A stretch of DNA of 64,000 nucleotides from Bacillota bacterium. GTDB lineage: Bacteria > Bacillota > Clostridia > Lachnospirales > Lachnospiraceae. A program made the translations under genes and the position numbers. Shown here in pieces: positions 50,797 through 60,285 of this stretch (positions are counted from its first letter, which is position 1; each line of letters begins with the position of its first letter). The notes below the pieces were generated by a model. It was not told the DNA's origin. It did no database searches and saw only the letters and a program-made list of their open reading frames with translations. The DNA is taken from positions 124,001 through 188,000 of the forward strand of contig JAEXOU010000022.1 of the NCBI GenBank assembly GCA_023439125.1, read 5' to 3'.

Positions 50797-53700
50797 TTAA
50801 TTGAGTTTAAATAATGACCTTCGCATTATAGTGACCGTAACTGTACTTTCTATTCCCTCGGCGCTCTTTAAGTAGAATTTTATCTTCTCAAAATTTTTCA
50901 TGTTGAACCTTCGTTTATCATATTCTATCCTATATGGAACATCATGGGATACTTTCATATAGTTTGCATCAAGGTCGAAGTCATCACTTTCAGCTTCTGT
51001 TTTATCTAATTGATAAATCGGGAAAGTATCTAATGTTTCATTAACGACAACCCTGACTCCAATGTTATTACCTTCACTTAATCCACGTGCTTTTACGTTA
51101 AAGTATATCGGAAGTATATCTCCATCAGCAAATTCATCAGCAACAGACTCAGGCATATCCTGAGTATCCGAATCAATATAGAGATAATACTCATCACCAC
51201 TACCCTTAAAATCTGCATTGGTAACTTCAAGTGTTGGCGCTTGTGCTGAATTTTTGAAAGCTGCTATCATCGTATTAACAAAAAGTTTAACTTCATATTC
51301 ACTTGAGCCAACAGTGGAATGTCCCACACCAGTATAAGTTACATTACCACTATTATAGATATAATAATTATTTGCCGCATCCTTTGGAGAAGCACCATAA
51401 ACACCTTCATCTCCGCCATCTGTTGCAGCATCTAGTGTATACCATACAACTAAATCTGGATCATTTAAATTCAATTGATAATATTGTGCGTGAGTTTTTG
51501 CTACATTAATCGAGCCATCTGGTATGTTATATGGATATTTTGTTAACTGCCCATCATTAATCTTGACTGCTTTATCTGTTGGGCAATTACTGTCACTATA
51601 GTTAACACCCTTAAACACGGTACGAAGGGTTGCTCCATAAGCGTTATTATTATGATCTCTCATTCTCTTGATCGAATAATAGGTATAACCTTGATTTTCA
51701 TTATATTCACCACCATATGGTTTTAAAGCCGTATCTAGTGAAGGATCCGGTATCTCTCCCTCTTTAAGATCTGTACATCCAAAGCGATCCATAGATAATG
51801 CCCTTCGCATATTTTTATTAAATCCATATCCATACTGATCCTTATTTGAATCATTATTAAGTAAGGATGTTACATCATGAGTAAACATTACACTTTTTCC
51901 TTTTGAAATAAAATCTAACACATTGTCTAATGCTTTATGACTATTAGTAATGCCCTTATAATAATCAGAGAATCCAAAAATTAACATGTCATAATTATTT
52001 AGTTTGTCGGTGTCTGAATTATCTTTATCATATTCTGTACCACCTCTAGCGGGGTTATACCAGTCCTCGAAGTCGTCTGCTTCTATGGTTCTAATTTCCA
52101 ATTCAAAATCTTTTAGATTCTCAGTATATTGCTTAAAAAGAGTGTTATGATTTATATCCCACTCCAAATCCCACGTATTTTTAAATTCATTCTTTGTTTC
52201 TTCACTTCTTTGTCTAACCTGTAATATCTTGATTTTCTGTCTATCTTCGGATGATGCTCTTACAGCACAAATACCAATTATTTCATCACGCTTTGTAGCA
52301 TCATTTATATCGGTTATCACTAATTTCCATGCAGCAGAACCAACATAATCGTCTCCCAAATCCCATGTAAATACATGTTCAGAATTACCACCATTTACAG
52401 TTTTAGTTCCAAGATTTTCAGAAGCGACATACTTTCCATCGGAGTTTTTATCCACATAAAGTTTTACGGTATATCTCTTTGATTCATCAGAGCCATCGAT
52501 TTTGTACCTAAATCTCATTTCACGATTATTTACTGTATCTGGAGTACCATTAATATAACTTGAATCTGGTGCAATTCCATTATTGTCTGCTCCAGCATAA
52601 GTTGGAGGTTGACTTATAATGTTTAATTTTGGTTGATATACCCTTATATAAGTATATAAATTATTACTATCGTCTATATTGATATTAGATTCCTTAATAA
52701 AATTTGTTTTTCCATTCGTTCTGCCATTCTCAATAACTTTGTATATATTCGAATATTTATCAATTTTACAATCAGATGCATTTTCTTCATAATCAGAATA
52801 CATACTATCTGCTGCTACGACAGGATAATTTGCTGCTAAATATTCAATTAATGCCTTTCTCTTTATCTCTGTTATATCATTACCCGGTAAACGAACAGGA
52901 TACTGTTGATAAAATTTTGGATCTTTATCTGCATTATTTATATTTCTATAATATCCTTGACTTAAAACCTGCCAATTATCATTTACCACTTTCTGCACCC
53001 ATATTTTTGCTGGATAATCACTATTAGTAAAATTTTCAGGCATTATTTCACTCTCATTTTGGGTTTCGACTTTATCACCTACATGAAGATATATTTTTCC
53101 ATCTAAAGTATTATCATTATAATCCGTCGAATTACCATTGGTATTCATCCCCATATATATCAATTGATATTTCGCGTTAATGTCTTCAATTTTACCTACG
53201 AATTCTGCAGTTGTTTGTTTATATAATTGAATAGTTCCAATGCACCTTGGAGCCCACATGCGCACACGAAATTCGGTTAGCTTAAATTGATTATATGGTT
53301 CGAGATCTAAAACATTCATATTTTTAACGATGTCATCCGACGCAACTTCTAAATCAAGAATATAATTAATGGCTAGTCCTACTGTTTTCTCCCTTGACTT
53401 TAAATCTGCATAGTCATGCAAACACTTCGTATAATCATTATCTGCCAGTAATGTATCATTTTTTAGATAATCAGCTATACTACTCGTCCCGATTGACAAT
53501 ATCTTACCATCTAGCTTTTCTTCTACCGACAGATTATAATCAAGTCGATATGTATCTTTTATCTTAGTACTAGTCCAGTAACTTACATCTCCTATAGTTC
53601 CGTCCTCCTTACACATTAAAAATGTATATGGATTCCAATATGTTTTTTGATCTCCATCGCCAAGTCGAAATATACCAGACATACCAGACGAATCAACCAG

Positions 53701-54945
53701 TGGCTGACCAGTGCCTGAACCATCAATATCGCTCAAATATAGATTATAGAATGCGGTCGCGTCCATCATTTGTGTCATAAGATATAGTTTATATATGTTA
53801 TGATTGTAACCAGTAGCGCTTGCATTACTATGAGAGGATCTTTCTCCATCAAACGTAATCTGCTTTGAACTAACGTTATTCTGACTATAATTATTTCTTA
53901 AATTATAGATATCACGATCCATTAATAATGCCGTCTTCTTAGTTGTACCTCCAACCGTTGACCCAACCACAACCTGTTGCATAATCTTCATAACTACTTT
54001 CCAGTTTAAATCATTCTCGCTAAGAAACTTATCTTGTCCAGCATCAGTCTCACCTGGAAATTTCTTATAGTTATTCCATAGATTACTTAATCCAGATAAA
54101 TGTGATTTTGAATTAATATAAATAAGATCAGCCCGCTTAATCCAATTATCTTGCTGTTCAGGACTCAAATTATTTAAATCAGACGGAATTACTGTTTTTA
54201 CGATTACATGATAATCTGGTATTCTATCGTCATCCAACCCTAATACCTTTGTCAAGAATAAATTTTTATTTTTATAAGTATAACGTGTACTTTCGTAATA
54301 ATTTCCAATTCTAGTTGTGCATACCCTATGGCCTATGTCTTGTGTCCCATGATCAGGTGATGTTGGATCAACTGTTGAATCCTCAACCCAAATATAGTTA
54401 CCTGCTCCTGGATTGCTTATATACTTATATACTGGTTCTGCTGGATTCGTCACATCACAATACTGATCAAATTCACCTGTTCCATTAGCAACTCTAAGAT
54501 AATAACCAGTAATTTCTATTGTATCATCTTCAATATAAGGCCATTGTTCTTCTACATCACCTGGATCTTTTTGAAACTTTTTTATTACTTGAGGTGTAGC
54601 ACTAACTTCAGCTGTACCAAAAGCCCCATCCCCAAGTTTTAAAATATCCGTTGACCCAGAAGCATACTCTAACTTCTTTATATCAACTGGTTCACAACCT
54701 GCAATTGTGTACCCAATCTCAGCATAAGATCTTTTAGGAACAATTTCAAGGATAACAAGAGGATTGGATTCCGTCCCTTTCTCCCCAGCCTCTGGTATCC
54801 CATCAAGAGTTTGAACTACACCATGTCGATTGGTAGCCGCACTAACCTCTTGTTCTTTTTCCAAATTCATATAGGGCATTAACATACAAGTCATGGAAAA
54901 CGACAAAAATACACTCAATACTTTACGCCCAAAACTTGATCTCAT
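50797..54945 (-). CDS. large secreted DUF5057 protein of the pilus operon
   Basis: 1382 residues. A signal peptide (about 1-37, basic start, VLSVFLSFSMTCMLMPY, cleavage near VSAAT) precedes NPLVILEIVPKRSYAEIGYTI, the hallmark of DUF5057. There are two stretches with a Rossmann/glutamine-amidotransferase-like look, DYHVIVKTVIPSDL and LNNYDMLIFGFSDYYKG with VLDFISKGKSVMFTHD. The rest is beta-rich, and there is no LPXTG or membrane anchor. It is the last gene of the pilus operon, 14 nt after a minor prepilin. It may be secreted by, or form part of, the pilus tip. Function unknown. Confidence 0.85.
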   Translation of the reverse strand: MRSSFGRKVLSVFLSFSMTCMLMPYMNLEKEQEVSAATNRHGVVQTLDGIPEAGEKGTESNPLVILEIVPKRSYAEIGYTIAGCEPVDIKKLEYASGSTDILKLGDGAFGTAEVSATPQVIKKFQKDPGDVEEQWPYIEDDTIEITGYYLRVANGTGEFDQYCDVTNPAEPVYKYISNPGAGNYIWVEDSTVDPTSPDHGTQDIGHRVCTTRIGNYYESTRYTYKNKNLFLTKVLGLDDDRIPDYHVIVKTVIPSDLNNLSPEQQDNWIKRADLIYINSKSHLSGLSNLWNNYKKFPGETDAGQDKFLSENDLNWKVVMKIMQQVVVGSTVGGTTKKTALLMDRDIYNLRNNYSQNNVSSKQITFDGERSSHSNASATGYNHNIYKLYLMTQMMDATAFYNLYLSDIDGSGTGQPLVDSSGMSGIFRLGDGDQKTYWNPYTFLMCKEDGTIGDVSYWTSTKIKDTYRLDYNLSVEEKLDGKILSIGTSSIADYLKNDTLLADNDYTKCLHDYADLKSREKTVGLAINYILDLEVASDDIVKNMNVLDLEPYNQFKLTEFRVRMWAPRCIGTIQLYKQTTAEFVGKIEDINAKYQLIYMGMNTNGNSTDYNDNTLDGKIYLHVGDKVETQNESEIMPENFTNSDYPAKIWVQKVVNDNWQVLSQGYYRNINNADKDPKFYQQYPVRLPGNDITEIKRKALIEYLAANYPVVAADSMYSDYEENASDCKIDKYSNIYKVIENGRTNGKTNFIKESNINIDDSNNLYTYIRVYQPKLNIISQPPTYAGADNNGIAPDSSYINGTPDTVNNREMRFRYKIDGSDESKRYTVKLYVDKNSDGKYVASENLGTKTVNGGNSEHVFTWDLGDDYVGSAAWKLVITDINDATKRDEIIGICAVRASSEDRQKIKILQVRQRSEETKNEFKNTWDLEWDINHNTLFKQYTENLKDFELEIRTIEADDFEDWYNPARGGTEYDKDNSDTDKLNNYDMLIFGFSDYYKGITNSHKALDNVLDFISKGKSVMFTHDVTSLLNNDSNKDQYGYGFNKNMRRALSMDRFGCTDLKEGEIPDPSLDTALKPYGGEYNENQGYTYYSIKRMRDHNNNAYGATLRTVFKGVNYSDSNCPTDKAVKINDGQLTKYPYNIPDGSINVAKTHAQYYQLNLNDPDLVVWYTLDAATDGGDEGVYGASPKDAANNYYIYNSGNVTYTGVGHSTVGSSEYEVKLFVNTMIAAFKNSAQAPTLEVTNADFKGSGDEYYLYIDSDTQDMPESVADEFADGDILPIYFNVKARGLSEGNNIGVRVVVNETLDTFPIYQLDKTEAESDDFDLDANYMKVSHDVPYRIEYDKRRFNMKNFEKIKFYLKSAEGIESTVTVTIMRRSLFKLN

Positions 54946-54959
54946 TTTTCACACCTCCT

Positions 54960-55520
54960 CTAAATTGGAATAATTCGATTTCTTAGATGCACTTTACTCT
55001 GAAGTTTATACTCTGTATCACTAAATGACATATTAATTGTTATTGTGACTGTAGTCTTATTCCCTAAACCATCGGACTCCGTTTGATCACATTCAAAGGA
55101 ACTAATATTAATCCCTAAAAGATAATTTTCTAATCTGCTATCCATACTTGTTACTAGATTCGTAAACTCAGCATATGTAGCATCATCCGTTTCATTATCA
55201 CCTGTAACTTGATATATGTAAATTTTACTATTCACCGTATCATGCCAAATCAGTTCCTGTGGATAACGATTACTTTCATTACCATGATAAATCGTTAAGA
55301 GATGAAGGCCAGCATTATAATAAGCATTATTCGCCTCTAGAAGATGATTTGATATTGTATTCATAATAATCTGAGCATCGGATTGTAATGATAATTCAGT
55401 TTGTACACCCGTATAGTTCTCTGAACTACTCTGCATCATATAACCGATACCTAGAGCAATAATACTTGACATTGCAATTGCCAATAACATCTCGACAAAT
55501 GTAAATCCTCGATTCTTCAT
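54960..55520 (-). CDS. minor prepilin, PilW/GspJ-like
   Basis: 186 residues from the ATG at 55518-55520. Prepilin signal KNRG-FTFVEMLLAIAMSSIIALGIGYM: Gly -1, Glu +5, then a hydrophobic helix. The remaining 150 residues form the head domain, with two possible disulphide-poor strands. Processed by the PilD gene in this operon. It could be part of the tip-initiation complex. 24 nt after the next prepilin gene. Confidence 0.88.
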   Translation of the reverse strand: MKNRGFTFVEMLLAIAMSSIIALGIGYMMQSSSENYTGVQTELSLQSDAQIIMNTISNHLLEANNAYYNAGLHLLTIYHGNESNRYPQELIWHDTVNSKIYIYQVTGDNETDDATYAEFTNLVTSMDSRLENYLLGINISSFECDQTESDGLGNKTTVTITINMSFSDTEYKLQSKVHLRNRIIPI

Positions 55521-55553
55521 TTTTATCACCCTCTATAAGTTTCTATTCTTCCT

Positions 55554-56096
55554 TTATTCAATATAATGCTTACCAGTAAACTTTACAAACTTAATATCGT
55601 AACTCATATCCTTGTAGGTTACTCGAATACAATCATATCCTGGACTATTACCATTAAGGAACGGATCAGTAGCATCTGCTAGTATTTCTCCAGTACTCCT
55701 TTTAAATTTTATTGTAAGATAACTTGTACTATTTACTTCTTGGGTAATATTAGTAGGGTCCGCATAAACAATTCCTATGATTTCTATGTCATCATTGGAT
55801 AGCAAAGTTCCACTCTCATCTAACTCCACATCATAAGGATCATCAGGATCATCATATTGCTGTTTTAGATAATAAGCTCCATTATACTGATATATATACA
55901 AATTAGGCTTATCTTTTTTTGTCATGGATAATAACCTTACTTTATTCAACATCGAACTAATATCATTCACACAACCCTTAACATTAACACTTTTTATTAA
56001 CTGGAGAGAATAAATAGCTGCTCCACTTAATATTGATGCTATTGCTATGATTAAAATTAGTTCAATAAATGTAAATCCACGATTCTTTTCCTTCAT
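55554..56096 (-). CDS. minor prepilin, FimT/GspH-like
   Basis: 180 residues, starting MKEKNRGFTFIELILIIAIASILSG. Gly -1 and Glu +5 are intact for prepilin peptidase. The small globular head (about 35-180) resembles FimT/GspH. GGAGG lies before the ATG. 27 nt after the PilX-like gene and 33 nt before the PilW-like gene. Confidence 0.88.
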   Translation of the reverse strand: MKEKNRGFTFIELILIIAIASILSGAAIYSLQLIKSVNVKGCVNDISSMLNKVRLLSMTKKDKPNLYIYQYNGAYYLKQQYDDPDDPYDVELDESGTLLSNDDIEIIGIVYADPTNITQEVNSTSYLTIKFKRSTGEILADATDPFLNGNSPGYDCIRVTYKDMSYDIKFVKFTGKHYIE

Positions 56097-56123
56097 GAAC
56101 AGCCTCCATTAGTTAATCTGATA

Positions 56124-58415
56124 TCACTCGTAGTTCCTTACCCAGTTTTCATATTCAATGCTGGAAGCTAAATCTACTGTGCTATTCGAACCGAAACCGC
56201 CTCCAACGCCTGCCTGAAACTGAGTAAAATAATGCAAAAATTTTTGTTCTGCAGGAGCAGTATTATAATTACTAACTCCATAATTGATAATACTTCGAAC
56301 AAGGTCTATATCAGCTGTTACAGTAGATTCGTATAGTTGTATCTCACCACCAGCAATGATTAATCCTTCAAAATCTGTATTTACAATAATATTTCCTGTC
56401 GCTACTACAATACCACAGTATCCCGAACTATCTGTGAGGTCTAGATTACTAATATAAAACGCTGAACTTGGGTTATCTATAAAAGCAACGCAAGCTTCAT
56501 AAGTACTTACATTCGAGTCAAGATTAAGTATAATTTTTTTCACAGACGAATCAAATCCAAAACTTGATCCACTTGCAGCTTCTTTTGCAATTACTGATTG
56601 GCTACCTTCCTGAGAAATAATTGATTCAAAAATAGGATTTGAAGACTTATCTTCTAATCTTATATTCGGATCGCCTCCAGAACCAGTGGAACCCAAATAC
56701 AATTGTCGTTCCTTGTATAAAGTAGCTAAATCACGTAACGGCTTTAACTTATCATCTGAGATTAAGTTCATATTATCAAAAGGATCTGTACTTGTTTCTG
56801 CAACTTTTTTGAACTTACCATCCTTATAGCAAAATAAAGAGCTTGAATTTTTTATATACATGCTATCATTTAATATTATTTTATTTCCGGATTCGAGATA
56901 AGTAGCCATCTGACTTTCAAACCTCTTATACTCATCTGAATTGGGATCACTGATATACTGATCAAAATAGCTATTTGCCGATTCCACATCCTTAAATTCC
57001 CAATAAAAATACACGATAGGAAGTAGAGAAGGGTCTAATTGATAATAATAGCTCGTAACTTTATTAACAGATAATAAACTAGCTAGCCCAGGATCTAATA
57101 ATGAAGTGTCTAAAATATCTCCTGGTTTTCCTGAAGTAATTGCACCTTCATACTCCTCTTTTGTCATTGGATTATGTAGAGTTTTATCCGGTATATCCGT
57201 TCTTAGATATTTTTCTGGAACAAGATACATCGTCTGATTGCTTTTAACACCAATTCCTTGTCCCATTGCAATATCCGGCTCACTTGGAGAACCAGTTGCT
57301 GATCTTGAGATAAAAGTACGGCCAGCTAACAATAAAGAACTTAATCCACTTAAATCAATGGAACAATTTTTCCCATTGATTATAATTGAACTACTAAAAT
57401 TCGCATTATTTGGATTACTATCCGAAACGGTATTCGATTTATTATAACTAAAACCTTGATAGGTACCATTTACAGTTACTTTGCTGTTTACGGCATTTAA
57501 CACCAAATCATTCGAAACATAACATTTACCAGTAATATCTAATTTAGCTTCATTGGAATTGGTACCTTTATTGGTTACAATGTTTTCCGTATAAATACTT
57601 GGACTATCGATTCCATCTCCAATCACAAGTGTTGTATCATTCCTTACTTCAATATCTCCTCTGGTAATTAGCATGTTTCCTAATAATTTTAATAATCCAT
57701 CATTTGCTACTACTCCGTCTTTACCGGCATATATGTTGCCATTAACCTGACTACTCGAGTTAGAATCCTTTGTACTTAGTTTATCGTTAGCAATGATTGC
57801 ATACTTTGTGAATTCAGGATATTTATTATGTGTAGCAAATGACATCCCTGGGGAATGAATGACAAGATCAGTTTTAATTGTTGTTAACTGTTTATCATTT
57901 TCATTTTCCTGGCTGACTTTTATGTCTTTTAATATAAGATATCTTTTTGAACTAGGATCCGCTTCATTACACTGAAAAATAAGTTGCCCATTTTCAGATT
58001 TAAATAAACCCCTTTTTCCATCACTCATACGCGCTTTGATTAAATCCACATTATAATTCGGAGAAAAATCATCTCCTGCGAGAGCAACCCTCATTTTAGT
58101 TAAGTATATTCGGTCAAACTCGAAAGAGATATTTTTTGAATTTTTCGTATAATCAGCGTAATTTCTTAATACCTCGTCATAAGCTGCAGTTAATGCTTCC
58201 GCTGAGAATTCCTCAATACTGCCCTTAATTTCTTGCATCGTTTCTTCTGCACTATAAAAATTTACTTCCGATTGCTCAGCAATTGTTTTCATCTGATAAT
58301 TTATCATTGTCATAGATAGCACAATCGAACTTAAAACTCCAATAAATGCTATTGCAACAACTACTAGTAAAAGTGTAGAACCATGGTTATTCTTTTTCCA
58401 TTTGAACTTTTCCAT
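56124..58415 (-). CDS. PilX-like membrane or secreted pilus component
   Basis: 763 residues from the ATG at 58413-58415, which has GAGGTG upstream; the longer frame crosses the preceding gene. The N-terminus KKNNHGSTLLLVVVAIAFIGVLSSIVLSM has a PilX-type signal without the Glu +5 that normal pilins need. The exposed domain is unusually large and beta-helix-like, with repeated Asp-Asn-rich strands (for example GNIYAGKDGVVANDGLLKLLGN, VVATGNIIVNTDFEGLIIAGG). A polymer-like right-handed beta-helix is inferred. Confidence 0.8.
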   Translation of the reverse strand: MEKFKWKKNNHGSTLLLVVVAIAFIGVLSSIVLSMTMINYQMKTIAEQSEVNFYSAEETMQEIKGSIEEFSAEALTAAYDEVLRNYADYTKNSKNISFEFDRIYLTKMRVALAGDDFSPNYNVDLIKARMSDGKRGLFKSENGQLIFQCNEADPSSKRYLILKDIKVSQENENDKQLTTIKTDLVIHSPGMSFATHNKYPEFTKYAIIANDKLSTKDSNSSSQVNGNIYAGKDGVVANDGLLKLLGNMLITRGDIEVRNDTTLVIGDGIDSPSIYTENIVTNKGTNSNEAKLDITGKCYVSNDLVLNAVNSKVTVNGTYQGFSYNKSNTVSDSNPNNANFSSSIIINGKNCSIDLSGLSSLLLAGRTFISRSATGSPSEPDIAMGQGIGVKSNQTMYLVPEKYLRTDIPDKTLHNPMTKEEYEGAITSGKPGDILDTSLLDPGLASLLSVNKVTSYYYQLDPSLLPIVYFYWEFKDVESANSYFDQYISDPNSDEYKRFESQMATYLESGNKIILNDSMYIKNSSSLFCYKDGKFKKVAETSTDPFDNMNLISDDKLKPLRDLATLYKERQLYLGSTGSGGDPNIRLEDKSSNPIFESIISQEGSQSVIAKEAASGSSFGFDSSVKKIILNLDSNVSTYEACVAFIDNPSSAFYISNLDLTDSSGYCGIVVATGNIIVNTDFEGLIIAGGEIQLYESTVTADIDLVRSIINYGVSNYNTAPAEQKFLHYFTQFQAGVGGGFGSNSTVDLASSIEYENWVRNYE

Positions 58416-58416
58416 A

Positions 58417-59490
58417 CTATTCACCTCTTGTCGTTTCCATCTCTGAAATGATATTGTCAGTTGTGATATCATCTATGCCACGAAATGCTTGAACAATAAC
58501 CTTTGTAAATCTTTTTTTATCATCGGTTAATATTAACTTTTTATCATTATTTGTACTCAGACCTTTTTCATAATTCACATTAGAATGAACATCAATAGTA
58601 CCTAAATTGTATCCACGTATTTCCGCATTCCTTGATTCTGAAGGATCTTGGCAGACAACATAGAATGATAAATTCATCATTGCTGCATTGGTGATACTAA
58701 TAACCTCAGTATCATCCAAAGTTGGATAGTAAAAGTAGTACATATTCTTAAATTCACTCTTAAGAAAAGTTTCTTCATATAGTGGATCACTCGTTGTACT
58801 AATACCATTCAATAAATCAATATTACTAGTATATAAGAAGTGAGCAGAAACAGATACCTTATCATCTCCTATATCATTCATTTCTATGATTAGTTTGCGT
58901 ACCATTGAAGCTCGAATATCATCCTCGGAACGATCTAACATTGGTGAAAGATTAATATACTTCTCATAGAAAAAATACAAGGCTGCAAGATTATAGCTTT
59001 CATCATCAATAAATACTGCATTCTCATCTCCACCAATGGCATTAATCTGTGGAATTTGTAATTTGTTATACTTAGGTCCACTAGCAATTTCCTCTTGATA
59101 AGGTAGATCATCAATCGTAATCAAAACTTTATATGGTACATCATCGATGACAATATTTCTCAGGAAATAATACTTACCTTTATCAACGAGTGTACTTCCA
59201 TCCCAACTAGGAGTTGTCGCCACCTGGAAAGCCCCTCCTGTTGTTAGCACTAACTCTGTCATTTCTGGGTTCGCAGCTATATCTGCAAGTGTTTTGGTTC
59301 CCCTAATTTCCTCAAGTACCATTTGATTTGCTAAAGAGGCTCTTTGTACTCTTCTAGCTTGCGAATTGGTAGTAATAGAGGATGAAAAATACTGTGATAA
59401 TGCAACACTTATGATTCCTAATAAAGCGAGACTTACAATCACTTCAACCAAGGTAAAACCATGATTCTTTTTCTCAAATTTATCTTTCAT
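58417..59490 (-). CDS. minor prepilin, PilV/GspI-like with a long head
   Basis: 357 residues. The prepilin signal KKNHGFTLVEVIVSLALLGII has Gly -1 and Glu +5. The head domain of about 330 residues is larger than typical. Its stop is immediately followed by the next gene (a 1-nt gap), indicating translational coupling. GGTAGGTG is upstream of the ATG. 19 nt after pilO. Confidence 0.85.
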   Translation of the reverse strand: MKDKFEKKNHGFTLVEVIVSLALLGIISVALSQYFSSSITTNSQARRVQRASLANQMVLEEIRGTKTLADIAANPEMTELVLTTGGAFQVATTPSWDGSTLVDKGKYYFLRNIVIDDVPYKVLITIDDLPYQEEIASGPKYNKLQIPQINAIGGDENAVFIDDESYNLAALYFFYEKYINLSPMLDRSEDDIRASMVRKLIIEMNDIGDDKVSVSAHFLYTSNIDLLNGISTTSDPLYEETFLKSEFKNMYYFYYPTLDDTEVISITNAAMMNLSFYVVCQDPSESRNAEIRGYNLGTIDVHSNVNYEKGLSTNNDKKLILTDDKKRFTKVIVQAFRGIDDITTDNIISEMETTRGE

Positions 59491-59509
59491 ACTCTATCAC
59501 CTACCTTTC

Positions 59510-60274
59510 TCACGGTTCTAATGTCTCTGGTTCTAATGTCTCCGGTTCTAATGTCTCTGGTTCTAATATCTCTGGTTTTATATAACCATTAGATTCGAAT
59601 AGATTATACTTTTTCAGCGGCACGTTTTCAAAATAAGGTTCTATATATGGTATCGCACCATTTGGTACACAATACATCGAAATTCCCATATCTCCTGAGA
59701 TATCACCATTCGTAGTATCATAATGAATACTAAATGATGTAATTGACATAGATTCAGGATATTGATTGAAAAAATCAATCATGTTTTTTGTATCTTCATA
59801 GGTTGTGGTAAACTCTAGCATCAAGTTCATATTATAACCTGTGAGTTGTGTACTATTAGTTGCTGTTGCTGTAGTAGCTTCTGCTGTTGCTTGAGTTTCA
59901 TCATTTGCTATATCTGCATTATAAAATGTTTTAATGTCGGAAAACGAGATGGTACCTACTTTTACATTGCATTTCTCTTCCATATCTCGCATGATTGCAA
60001 TTGCCTTTTCTTGTGTTAAATTGGTTGGAAAACTGCTTAAGAACTTTTGACTATCTTCTGCATACATTTTTATCTCTTCCTGCAGCTTTTTCACTTGCAG
60101 CTCTTTATTCTGATAACCTTTTAGTTCCATCTCCAATTTTGCTATCTCTTCTTTAATCTCATCCACTTTTCTATTATTCGGCATATAGACAAAAAAGAGA
60201 GAGCATAATACTACAATAAGAGAAAGAAAAATAAAAAGAGTTCTTCGGTCCTTATCTGATAAATGTAACTTCAT
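59510..60274 (-). CDS. pilO: PilO-like inner-membrane alignment protein
   Basis: 254 residues. One N-terminal membrane helix (FIFLSLIVVLCSLFFVYM), a coiled coil (about 32-70, VDEIKEEIAKLEMELKGYQ), a ferredoxin-like domain, and a C-terminal proline-glutamate tail with the pentapeptide PETLE repeated. PilO, PilN and PilM form the platform linking the assembly ATPase and the outer parts. GGAGGAG lies before the ATG. 11 nt after the PilM-PilN fusion gene. Confidence 0.82.
   Translation of the reverse strand: MKLHLSDKDRRTLFIFLSLIVVLCSLFFVYMPNNRKVDEIKEEIAKLEMELKGYQNKELQVKKLQEEIKMYAEDSQKFLSSFPTNLTQEKAIAIMRDMEEKCNVKVGTISFSDIKTFYNADIANDETQATAEATTATATNSTQLTGYNMNLMLEFTTTYEDTKNMIDFFNQYPESMSITSFSIHYDTTNGDISGDMGISMYCVPNGAIPYIEPYFENVPLKKYNLFESNGYIKPEILEPETLEPETLEPETLEP
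59514..59573 (-). repeat. 15-bp tandem repeat at the pilO 3' end
   Basis: Four units of GGTTCTAATGTCTCT or close variants in perfect register, reading PETLE on the minus strand. They end directly at the stop codon and could vary in number by slippage. Confidence 0.9.
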
Positions 60275-60285
60275 TTTTTCTCCTC

